This document shows, one piece after another, positions 14,108-21,609 of a stretch of 45,163 bases of DNA; position 1 is the first letter of the stretch; each line of letters starts with the position of its first letter. The notes under the pieces are model-generated. The model was not told where the DNA came from. It did not search any database and saw only the letters and a list, made by a program, of their open reading frames with translations. The position numbers and the translations under genes are program-made. Origin of the DNA: an uncultured Lachnospiraceae bacterium (GTDB taxonomy: Bacteria > Bacillota > Clostridia > Lachnospirales > Lachnospiraceae); contig CANDKY010000018.1 of assembly GCA_947385425.1 (NCBI GenBank), positions 1 to 45,163 on the forward strand, written 5' to 3'.

Positions 14108-15859
14108 ATGGAAATGAAAAATATTTATCGGGATGTTACGGTGAAAGAGTTGGACGAATCATATATTGGCAGGACGGTGAGGGCAGCCGGATGGGTGGAG
14201 AATATCAGGGATCACGGCGGGGTGTCTTTCGTGGATCTGAGGGATATGTACGGGACGCTGCAGGTGGTGATCCGGGATGGGGAACTCCTGAAAGGGATTG
14301 TGAAAGAAGCTTCCGTTTCGGTGGAGGGGCCTGTGCAGAAAAGGGATGAGGAGACTTACAATCCGAAGATACCAACGGGAACAATAGAACTGGAGGCGCA
14401 TTCCATTGATATTCTTGGGAAGGTTTATAAGCAGCTTCCGTTCGAGGTGATGACCTCCAAAGAGACGAGGGAGGAAGTGCGGCTGAAATACCGTTATCTG
14501 GATTTGAGGAATAAAAAAGTGAAGGACGCGATTATTTTCCGTTCACAGGTGATTGCTTTTCTGAGGGAAAGGATGGCGGAATTGGGTTTTCTGGAGATCC
14601 AGACGCCAATCTTATGCGCTTCTTCGCCGGAAGGGGCGCGGGATTACATCGTGCCTTCCAGAAAGTATAAGGGGAAGTTTTATGCATTGCCCCAGGCGCC
14701 GCAGCAGTATAAGCAGTTGCTGATGGTATCGGGATTTGACAAATATTTCCAGATTGCGCCCTGTTTCAGGGACGAGGATGCCAGGGCGGACCGGTCGCCG
14801 GGGGAATTTTACCAGTTGGATTTTGAAATGAGTTATGCGACGCAGGAGGATGTGTTCCGGGTAGGGGAGGAAGTGCTGTCGGCGGCGTTTGAGAAATTTG
14901 CGCCGGAAGGGTATGCTGTGACAAAAGCCCCTTACCCGGTGATCAGTTATAAACAGGCAATGCTGGAGTTCGGTACGGATAAGCCGGATTTGCGCAACCC
15001 TTTGCGCATATTGGATGTGACGGAATTTTTCCAGGGATGTACGTTCCGGCCGTTCCTGGGAAAGACGGTTAGGGCAATCAGGGTGCATGGGGATATGTCC
15101 AAAGGGTTCCATGAAAAGCTGCTGGAATTTGCGGTTTCCCTTGGCATGGGCGGCCTGGGTTATCTGGAGGTTACGGAGGGTTTGGCTTATAAGGGGCCGA
15201 TTGATAAGTTCATTCCCCAGGAGAAGAAAGGAGAACTTTTGGAATTGGCCGGGCTTGGCGCGGGGGATACCATTTTCTTTATAGCGGACAGGGAAGAACG
15301 GGCGAATTATTATGCCGGGCAGATCCGCATAGAACTGGGGAAGAGGCTGGATTTATATGAAAAAAATGCATACCGTTTCTGTTACGTGAACGATTTCCCG
15401 ATGTTTGAACTGGATGCTGAGACAAAACAGATAGGGTTTACCCATAACCCGTTCTCCATGCCGCAGGGCGGGCTGGAAGCTTTGGAAGGGAAAGATCCGC
15501 TGGAGGTGCTGGCGTATCAGTATGATATTGTCTGCAACGGGGTGGAGCTGTCCTCCGGGGCGGTGCGTAACCATGATATGCAGATTATGGTAAAGGCATT
15601 TGAAATTGCGGGCTATGATGAGGAGACATTGAAAAGCAAGTTCGGTGCGCTCTATCAGGCATTCCAGTTCGGGGCCCCGCCCCATGCGGGTATGGCGCCG
15701 GGGATAGACAGGATCCTTATGCTTCTTCGCAACGAGGAAAACATCCGGGAGGTGATCGCTTTCCCGATGAGCGGCTCGGCGCAGGATTTGATGTGCGGCG
15801 CGCCGGGGGATGTGACGGAGGAACAGCTTCGGGAGGTGCATATTAAAGTCCGGGCATGA
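14108..15859 (+). CDS. aspS: Aspartyl-tRNA synthetase (probably non-discriminating)
   Basis: A 583-residue bacterial-type class II synthetase. The N-terminal OB-fold anticodon-binding domain covers residues 1-110 (GRTVRAAGWVENIRDHGGV, SFVDLRDMYGTLQVV). Class II motif 2 is FRDEDARADRSPGEFYQLDFEM and motif 3 is GMAPGIDRILMLL, with the bacterial insertion domain between them. It charges tRNA(Asp). Because it shares a T-box operon with gatC, gatA and gatB, it probably also charges tRNA(Asn) with Asp, which GatCAB then amidates. ATG 14108 follows AAAGGAGGA; an in-frame ATG at 14114 is possible. Confidence 0.95.
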   Translation: MEMKNIYRDVTVKELDESYIGRTVRAAGWVENIRDHGGVSFVDLRDMYGTLQVVIRDGELLKGIVKEASVSVEGPVQKRDEETYNPKIPTGTIELEAHSIDILGKVYKQLPFEVMTSKETREEVRLKYRYLDLRNKKVKDAIIFRSQVIAFLRERMAELGFLEIQTPILCASSPEGARDYIVPSRKYKGKFYALPQAPQQYKQLLMVSGFDKYFQIAPCFRDEDARADRSPGEFYQLDFEMSYATQEDVFRVGEEVLSAAFEKFAPEGYAVTKAPYPVISYKQAMLEFGTDKPDLRNPLRILDVTEFFQGCTFRPFLGKTVRAIRVHGDMSKGFHEKLLEFAVSLGMGGLGYLEVTEGLAYKGPIDKFIPQEKKGELLELAGLGAGDTIFFIADREERANYYAGQIRIELGKRLDLYEKNAYRFCYVNDFPMFELDAETKQIGFTHNPFSMPQGGLEALEGKDPLEVLAYQYDIVCNGVELSSGAVRNHDMQIMVKAFEIAGYDEETLKSKFGALYQAFQFGAPPHAGMAPGIDRILMLLRNEENIREVIAFPMSGSAQDLMCGAPGDVTEEQLREVHIKVRA

Positions 15860-15870
15860 AAAGAAGCTCA

Positions 15871-15930
15871 CCTGTGCGGTTGGCACCCTGTACCCTTCCG
15901 GCAGCCCCTGGCTGCACGGAAGAGGAAAAA
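15871..15930 (-). repeat. Dispersed repeat family R3, copy 1
   Basis: Sixty bases that match 23661-23720 in inverse orientation with about eight differences. The core is GCAGCCAGGGGCTGCCGG, which itself forms a GCAGCC/GGCTGC hairpin, followed by AGGGTACAGGG. It lies just after the aspS stop. Confidence 0.75.
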
Positions 15931-15948
15931 GCAGGGTGTTACGGGGTA

Positions 15949-16004
15949 AGGAACTGTGAAAAAATAACTTTGCAATTTACTAAAGTTATTTTTTCACAAT
16001 TCCT
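15949..16004. repeat. Long inverted repeat between aspS and gatC
   Basis: Twenty-three bases (15949-15971, AGGAACTGTGAAAAAATAA...) pair with 15982-16004 with one mismatch and a 10-base loop. There is no clear T tract outside the stem, so within this operon it may act as an RNA-stability or partial-termination element rather than a full terminator. Confidence 0.7.
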
Positions 16005-16045
16005 AACGGGGATGGTTTGAGGACGGAAGAAAGGAAGGGAGTCGG

Positions 16046-16339
16046 ATGGCGAATAAGATTAGTGACGAAACGATAGAATATGTGGGGATTCTGGCGAAGC
16101 TGGAGTTGTCCGGGGAGGAAAAGGAAGCGGCGAAGGCGGATATGGGGAGGATGCTGGATTATATTGACAAGTTAGGGGAGCTGGATACGGATGGAGTGGA
16201 ACCGATGTCGCATGTATTTGCGGTGCAGAATGTTTTCCGGGAGGACGTGGTGACGAACGGGGATATGAGGGCAGATATACTGAAAAACGCGCCGGGAGAA
16301 AAGGACGGGATGTTCATGGCACCACGCACCTTCGAGTGA
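16046..16339 (+). CDS. gatC: Asp/Glu-tRNA amidotransferase subunit C
   Basis: A 97-residue protein, the normal GatC length. It starts [21 protein letters not shown] and contains the conserved helix and the [20 protein letters not shown] segment that threads between GatA and GatB. GatC stabilises the GatCAB complex, which converts Asp-tRNA(Asn) and Glu-tRNA(Gln) to their amides. ATG 16046 follows AAAGGAAGGGAG. It lies 186 bases after aspS across repeats and hairpins, in the same direction. Confidence 0.95.
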   Translation: MANKISDETIEYVGILAKLELSGEEKEAAKADMGRMLDYIDKLGELDTDGVEPMSHVFAVQNVFREDVVTNGDMRADILKNAPGEKDGMFMAPRTFE

Positions 16340-16380
16340 GGCGGAGGGGCATTTTTAGGGGATATGCGGAACTGGAAACA

Positions 16381-16469
16381 GCATAAGCCGCAAAAATGCC
16401 CGGAAGGAATTCGGGACGCGAATGCGTACGGAAATTCTTCCCTGAGCGGGGCATTTTTGCGGCTTATGC
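16381..16469. repeat. Long inverted repeat between gatC and gatA
   Basis: A perfect 21-bp stem (GCATAAGCCGCAAAAATGCCC at 16381-16401 with 16449-16469) is continued inward by GGAAGAATT-like pairing. An imperfect direct echo of the right arm (GGGGCATTTTTAGGGGATATGC) lies at 16346. The stem ends 24 bases before the gatA start. Confidence 0.8.
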
Positions 16470-16493
16470 GGTACTGGAATAGGAGACAGGCGG

Positions 16494-18023
16494 ATGGAGT
16501 TATGGAAGATGACGGCGTTGGAGCTGTCGGGGAGGATACGGGCGAAAGAGGTGTCCGTTGCGGAAGCGGCGCAGGCTATGCTTGACCGTATTGAGGAGAA
16601 GGACGGGTTGTATCATTGTTATGTGACAGTGGATAAGGAATCCGTCCGGAAGCAGGCGGAAGAGATTCAGAAGAGGATTGACAGCGGGGAGTTTGCCGGG
16701 GTTTTGGCCGGAGTGCCGGTGGCAGTCAAGGATAATATGTGTACGGAAGGTGTGCTGACGACCTGTTCGTCAAAAATATTGGGCAATTTTGTGCCTGTTT
16801 ATTCGGCGGAGGCAGTACGGAACCTGGAACGGGCGGGGGCTCTGGTGCTGGGAAAAACGAACATGGATGAATTTGCGATGGGATCGACCACGGAAACTTC
16901 CGCCTACGGCGTGACGCGGAACCCCTGGGATACGGGACGGGTGCCCGGAGGGTCTTCCGGCGGTTCGGCGGCGGCAGTAGCGGCCGGGGAATGTTTCGCG
17001 GCCCTTGGTTCGGATACCGGGGGTTCGATCCGGCAGCCGGCAGCGTTCTGCGGTGTGGTGGGGATGAAGCCTACTTATGGGACAGTATCGCGGTACGGGC
17101 TGATTGCATACGGCTCTTCCCTGGATCAGATAGGCCCCATCTGTAAGGATGTATCCGATTGTGCGGCTTTGCTGGAGGCCATTGCTTCTTATGATGCCAA
17201 GGATTCCACTTCCGTAAGGAGGCAGGATACGGATTTTACCTCGGCCCTGAAGGAGGATGTGCGGGGAATGAAAATCGGCGTCCCGCGGGATTATTTCGGC
17301 GGCGGGCTGGATGGGGAAGTGAAGGAAGCGGTGCAAAAGGCGGCAGGGCTTCTGCGGGAGAGGGGAGCGGCGGTGGAAGAGTTTGACTTAAGCCTGGTGG
17401 AATATGCGATCCCTGCATATTATACGATCGCGGCGGCGGAAGCAAGCTCCAATCTGGAACGTTTTGACGGGATTAAGTACGGCTTCCGGGCGGAAAACTA
17501 TACGGGCCTGCATGATATGTACAAAAAGTCCCGTTCGGAAGGGTTCGGCGCGGAAGTGAAGCGCAGGATTATGCTGGGTTCTTTTGTGCTTAGTTCGGGG
17601 TATTATGACGCTTATTATCTGAAAGCATTGAAAGTAAAAGCGCTGATTAAGAAGGCTTTTGATGAAGCGCTTTCAAAATATGATATCATTTTAGGGCCTG
17701 TGGCGCCGTCGACGGCACCGGAACTGGGGGGGAGCCTTGCGGATCCGATTAAGATGTACCTGGGTGATATTTATACGGTATCGGTAAATCTGGCCGGGCT
17801 TCCGGCAATCAGCCTGCCCTGCGGGAAGGACAGCGGAGGGATGCCCATTGGGCTGCAGTTGATTGGCGGCTGCTTCAAAGAGAAAGTATTGCTTCAGGCA
17901 GCTTATACCTACGAAAAAGCGAGAGGGGAATTCGGGCTGCCGGAAGGTTCCGGAAAAGATGCGGGCAGCATAGCAGATAGGGAAGAAGCAGAGGAGGCGG
18001 GCAGGTATGGCGAAGCAATATGA
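16494..18023 (+). CDS. gatA: Asp/Glu-tRNA amidotransferase subunit A
   Basis: A 509-residue amidase-signature enzyme. The Ser-cisSer-Lys triad is visible as Lys79 (PVAVKDN), Ser154 (PGGSSGGSAAAV) and Ser178 (SDTGGSIRQPA), the same positions I recall for Staphylococcus aureus GatA. It releases ammonia from glutamine for the amidation carried out on GatB. ATG 16494 follows AGGAGACAGG. Its last 17 bases overlap gatB, so translation is coupled. The C-terminal 25 residues (EEAEEAGR...) are a charged extension. Confidence 0.96.
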   Translation: MELWKMTALELSGRIRAKEVSVAEAAQAMLDRIEEKDGLYHCYVTVDKESVRKQAEEIQKRIDSGEFAGVLAGVPVAVKDNMCTEGVLTTCSSKILGNFVPVYSAEAVRNLERAGALVLGKTNMDEFAMGSTTETSAYGVTRNPWDTGRVPGGSSGGSAAAVAAGECFAALGSDTGGSIRQPAAFCGVVGMKPTYGTVSRYGLIAYGSSLDQIGPICKDVSDCAALLEAIASYDAKDSTSVRRQDTDFTSALKEDVRGMKIGVPRDYFGGGLDGEVKEAVQKAAGLLRERGAAVEEFDLSLVEYAIPAYYTIAAAEASSNLERFDGIKYGFRAENYTGLHDMYKKSRSEGFGAEVKRRIMLGSFVLSSGYYDAYYLKALKVKALIKKAFDEALSKYDIILGPVAPSTAPELGGSLADPIKMYLGDIYTVSVNLAGLPAISLPCGKDSGGMPIGLQLIGGCFKEKVLLQAAYTYEKARGEFGLPEGSGKDAGSIADREEAEEAGRYGEAI

Positions 18024-19437
18024 AACGGTTATCGGTCTTGAAGTCCATGTGGAGCTGGCGACAAAAACAAAGATATTCTGCGGCTGTTCCACGGCGTTTG
18101 GCGGGGCGCCGAACACCCATACCTGTCCGGTCTGTACAGGTATGCCGGGAACGTTACCGGTATTAAATAAGAAAGTGCTGGAATATGCGGTGGCGGTAGG
18201 GCTTGCCACGAATTGTACGGTAACGCGATATGGTAAGTTTGACCGGAAAAACTATTTTTACCCGGATAACCCGCAGAATTACCAGATTTCCCAGTTATAC
18301 CTGCCGATCTGCCGGGACGGCAGTGTGGAAATTGAGACGGAAGCGGGGAAGAAGCAGGTAGGCATCCATGAAATCCATATGGAGGAGGACGCAGGCAAAC
18401 TGATCCACGACGAATGGGAGGATTGTTCCCTGGTGGATTACAACCGTTCCGGCGTGCCGTTGATTGAGATTGTGTCGGAGCCGGATATGAGGAATGCGGA
18501 GGAAGTGATCGCTTATCTGGAAAAACTGCGGATGCTGATACAATATCTGGGCGCCTCCGACTGCAAGCTTCAGGAAGGTTCCATGCGGGCGGATGTGAAT
18601 CTTTCCGTCAGGGAAGCCGGGGCTGCGGAGTTTGGGACAAGGACGGAGATGAAAAACCTGAATTCTTTCCGTGCCATTGCGAGGGCGATTGAAGGGGAGC
18701 GGGAGCGGCAGATAGAGCTGATAGAGTCCGGGCAGAAGGTGGTACAGGAGACAAGGCGCTGGGATGACGGCAAAGGGGAATCTTATGCCATGAGGAGCAA
18801 GGAGGATGCGCAGGATTACCGTTATTTCCCGGATCCGGATCTGGCGCCGATTGTGATCAGCGATGAGTGGCTTGCGGAAATTAAGGCGGCACAGCCGGAA
18901 TTCCGCACGGAGAAAATGGCGCGTTATAAGAAAGAGTACGGCATCCCGGATTATGACATTGAGATTATCACCGGGTCGAAGCATATGGCCGATTTGTTTG
19001 AGGAAACGGTGCGGCTGTGCGGGGAGCCTAAGAAGGTATCGAACTGGCTGATGGTGGAAACTCTGCGTCTTTTAAAGGAACGCGGCATGGATCCGGAAGA
19101 TATCTGTTTTTCGCCGGAGAACCTTGCGAAACTGATACGGCTGGTGGACGGGAAGTCCATTAACGGTACGGTTGCAAAAGAAGTGTTTGAGATTATGTTT
19201 GAAAAGGATATCGACCCCGAAAAGTATGTGGAAGAAAAGGGGCTGGAAACGGTTAGTGACGAGGGCGCGCTGCGCAGGGCGGTAGAAGAGGTGATTGCCG
19301 CGAACCCGAAGTCAGTGGAGGATTACCGTAACGGGAAGGGGAAAGCGATAGGTTTCCTGGTGGGGCAGACAATGAAGGCTATGAAAGGAAAGGCAGATCC
19401 GGGAATGGTGAACCGGCTGTTGAAGGAGATGCTGTAA
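18007..19437 (+). CDS. gatB: Asp/Glu-tRNA amidotransferase subunit B
   Basis: A 476-residue protein of normal GatB length. It has the N-terminal signature YETVIGLEVHVELATKTK, the zinc-binding cysteines in KIFCGCS and NTHTCPVCTGMPG, and KNYFYPDNPQNYQISQ. The C-terminal tRNA-binding YqeY-like domain ends with FLVGQTMKAMKGKADPGMVNRLL. GatB activates the Asp or Glu on tRNA with ATP and transfers ammonia from GatA. Start ATG 18007 lies inside the end of gatA. It is the last gene of the T-box operon; a terminator follows at 19522. Confidence 0.97.
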   Translation: MAKQYETVIGLEVHVELATKTKIFCGCSTAFGGAPNTHTCPVCTGMPGTLPVLNKKVLEYAVAVGLATNCTVTRYGKFDRKNYFYPDNPQNYQISQLYLPICRDGSVEIETEAGKKQVGIHEIHMEEDAGKLIHDEWEDCSLVDYNRSGVPLIEIVSEPDMRNAEEVIAYLEKLRMLIQYLGASDCKLQEGSMRADVNLSVREAGAAEFGTRTEMKNLNSFRAIARAIEGERERQIELIESGQKVVQETRRWDDGKGESYAMRSKEDAQDYRYFPDPDLAPIVISDEWLAEIKAAQPEFRTEKMARYKKEYGIPDYDIEIITGSKHMADLFEETVRLCGEPKKVSNWLMVETLRLLKERGMDPEDICFSPENLAKLIRLVDGKSINGTVAKEVFEIMFEKDIDPEKYVEEKGLETVSDEGALRRAVEEVIAANPKSVEDYRNGKGKAIGFLVGQTMKAMKGKADPGMVNRLLKEML

Positions 19438-19477
19438 CCCATCCCGGACGGAATTGATATTCTGCCGTGGGCATATA

Positions 19478-19506
19478 TTGACTTAATGCTATATAAAAAG
19501 TATAAT
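19478..19506 (+). promoter_or_regulatory. Strong promoter upstream of the ABC exporter
   Basis: TTGACT (19478-19483), a 17-base AT-rich spacer and a perfect TATAAT (19501-19506). The predicted start near 19513 is only about ten bases before a terminator hairpin, an arrangement that suggests attenuation of the ABC exporter transcript. Confidence 0.7.
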
Positions 19507-19521
19507 ATGGATGGTATTGAA

Positions 19522-19552
19522 AACGCTGCCTTTGCAGGCGGCGTTTTTCTTC
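19522..19552 (+). terminator. Terminator / possible attenuator
   Basis: AACGCTGCC and GGCGGCGTT form a 9-bp stem (one G-T pair) with a short loop, followed by TTTTTCTTCT. It can end the gatB transcript. It also lies inside the leader of the downstream promoter. Confidence 0.75.
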
Positions 19553-19690
19553 TAAGCAACAAATGCCTGGAGGGATAACATGAGGAAGGAAGAAATACAG
19601 GTAAGGGAAATGTGAATTTATGGATCGAAGGAATTTCTGCCGGAAGAGGGAAATCCGGCCGGCAGGTGAAAGAAAGAGGGTTGGCTGTTT

Positions 19691-21439
19691 ATGGGTACAT
19701 TCCAGTTTATTCTTCAATATATAAAAAAGTACAGGCTGCAGTATGCGGCAGGGATACTTACGCTTTTGGTGGTGGATTATGCCAACCTGTTTATCCCGAA
19801 GCTGACAGGGACGGTTACGGACGGGCTGGCGGCGCGTACGCTGGATTGGGACGGGGTGGTTTCCTGCCTCATTTCTATTTTTGCGCTTGGCTTTACGTTG
19901 GCGCTTGGGCGTTTCCTCTGGCGCTATTTCCTTTTTGGGTCTTCGCGGTCGATTGAGAGGGAAATGCGTAATGATATGTTCGCCCATCTGGAGAAAATGG
20001 ATGTGGAGTATTATAATGAGCATAAAACCGGGGATTTGATGGCCCGTTTTACCAGTGATTTGAATGCAGTTCGTATGTCCATCGGCCCGGCGGTGATCTG
20101 TGTGTTTGACGCGTCGGTGATGACGGTGATGGTGATCTGCCAGATGATGTACTATGTGGATATCAAGCTGACGCTGCTGGCTGTCATTCCGATGCTCCTG
20201 ATTTGCGTGGGGGAGATTTATTATGGGAAAATCATACATAAGCGGTTTCTAAAACGTCAGGAGGCTGTTTCCGATCTTACGGATTTTGTGCAGGAAAGTT
20301 TTTCCGGTGTTAGGGTGATCAAGGCTTTTGTCCGGGAGCGTGCCGAGTTGAGGGCTTTTGAGAAGGCAAACCGGAATTCCATGGATAAGAATTTGCAGGT
20401 GATCCGCTTACAGTCGGTGGTGATGCCGCTTCTGGATGTGGTGATCGGGCTTTCCAGCCTGATTACACTGGTTTACGGCGGTTATCTGGCATTGGTCGGG
20501 GATATTACGCTGGGGCGTTTCGTGGCCTTTAACCAATATGTCAATATGCTGGTCTGGCCGATGTTAGCCTGCGGGGATGCCATCAATATGTTTTCCCAGG
20601 GGGCGGCTTCCATCCGGCGTATACGGGAAATCTTTGAGGAAAAGCCGGAGATTGCCGACAGGGAGGAGGCGGTGGAGGTAGAGCAGATCCGGGGGGATAT
20701 TGTATTTTCCCATTTGACATTTCTGCATCGGGGGCACAGCGAGCCAACATTGAAGGATATTAACCTGTCGGTTCCGGCCGGGACTACCCTTGCCGTTATC
20801 GGGCGTACCGGGAACGGGAAGTCTACATTGGTGAACCTTCTGCTGCATCTTTATAATACGAAACCGGGGATGATATGGATCGACGGCAGGGATATTAATA
20901 CGATACCGTTAAAGACTTTGCGGGAAAATATCGCATATGTGCCTCAGGATAATTTTCTGTTTTCGGATACGCTGAAATCGAATATTGCGTTCGGCACGGA
21001 CGATTGGGATATGGAAGCTGTCGTCCGGGCTACGCAGGCGGCCTGTATCCATGAAAGTATCGTGGCTTTTCCGGACGGTTATGAAACGATTGTCGGGGAG
21101 CGCGGGGTTACGCTTTCCGGCGGGCAGAAACAGCGCAGTTCGATCGCGAGGGCTTTGATGAAGGACGCGCCGATATTGATCCTGGACGATGCGCTTTCGG
21201 CGGTGGATACGGATACGGAAGAGCATATTTTGCGTAATTTGAAGGAAAACCGTGCGGGGAAGACGACGATCCTGATTGCCCACCGTATTTCCACGATACA
21301 GAATGCGGATATCATCCTTGTCCTGGAGGACGGCGAGGCGAAGGAAATCGGGAACCATGAGGAGCTGATGGAGAAAAACGGTATTTACAGGAGCATGTTT
21401 GAACAGCAGCAGTTGGATGAGCGTGAAAAGAAGCTCTAA
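19691..21439 (+). CDS. ABC exporter half-transporter (degenerate-site subunit)
   Basis: A 582-residue fused permease-ATPase. Six membrane helices occupy residues 15-300. The ATPase has Walker A GRTGNGKST (371-379), signature LSGGQ (475-479) and Walker B ILILDDALSAVD, where the catalytic Glu is replaced by Asp500. That substitution marks the non-catalytic subunit of heterodimeric exporters such as BmrCD, LmrCD or TM287/288. Its partner is the next gene. The substrate is unknown; multidrug, lipid or peptide export is usual for the family. ATG 19691 follows AAAGAAAGAGGG. Confidence 0.9.
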   Translation: MGTFQFILQYIKKYRLQYAAGILTLLVVDYANLFIPKLTGTVTDGLAARTLDWDGVVSCLISIFALGFTLALGRFLWRYFLFGSSRSIEREMRNDMFAHLEKMDVEYYNEHKTGDLMARFTSDLNAVRMSIGPAVICVFDASVMTVMVICQMMYYVDIKLTLLAVIPMLLICVGEIYYGKIIHKRFLKRQEAVSDLTDFVQESFSGVRVIKAFVRERAELRAFEKANRNSMDKNLQVIRLQSVVMPLLDVVIGLSSLITLVYGGYLALVGDITLGRFVAFNQYVNMLVWPMLACGDAINMFSQGAASIRRIREIFEEKPEIADREEAVEVEQIRGDIVFSHLTFLHRGHSEPTLKDINLSVPAGTTLAVIGRTGNGKSTLVNLLLHLYNTKPGMIWIDGRDINTIPLKTLRENIAYVPQDNFLFSDTLKSNIAFGTDDWDMEAVVRATQAACIHESIVAFPDGYETIVGERGVTLSGGQKQRSSIARALMKDAPILILDDALSAVDTDTEEHILRNLKENRAGKTTILIAHRISTIQNADIILVLEDGEAKEIGNHEELMEKNGIYRSMFEQQQLDEREKKL

Positions 21440-21539
21440 GGCGTCAAAGGACGCCGCCTCAGAGCTTCTAGGATTTGCATGCAGGATGCATTGCAAATCC
21501 ATTTCACGCGGAAGAACGCCGGGAAAGAGGCGTTCTTCC
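21421..21539 (+). repeat. Nested hairpin element between the ABC exporter genes
   Basis: The outer stem GCGTGAAA/TTTCACGC (21421-21428 with 21502-21509) encloses two hairpins: AGAAGCTCT/AGAGCTTCT (with an inner GGCGTC/GACGCC) and GGATTTGCA/TGCAAATCC. A third hairpin GGAAGAACGCC/GGCGTTCTTCC follows directly (21510-21539). The RNA would fold as a three-way junction plus a stem. It begins inside the last codons of the first ABC gene. Confidence 0.75.
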
Positions 21540-21609
21540 AGGTGCTTTATGGCGTGGGTTGCTGGCGTGGTGTATGGGATTGGGGTTGTATGGCGGGAGG
21601 TATGCCGGG

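Noticed and set aside
19511-19555. Short leader peptide (ATG GTA TTG AAA ...) spanning the attenuator hairpin
   Set aside because: Its ATG lies at or before the predicted transcription start and has no ribosome site, so translation is unlikely.
19379-20239. 286-codon minus-strand frame across the gatB end and the ABC start
   Set aside because: It overlaps two confident genes, the promoter and the terminator, and has a His/Arg-rich composition typical of shadow frames.
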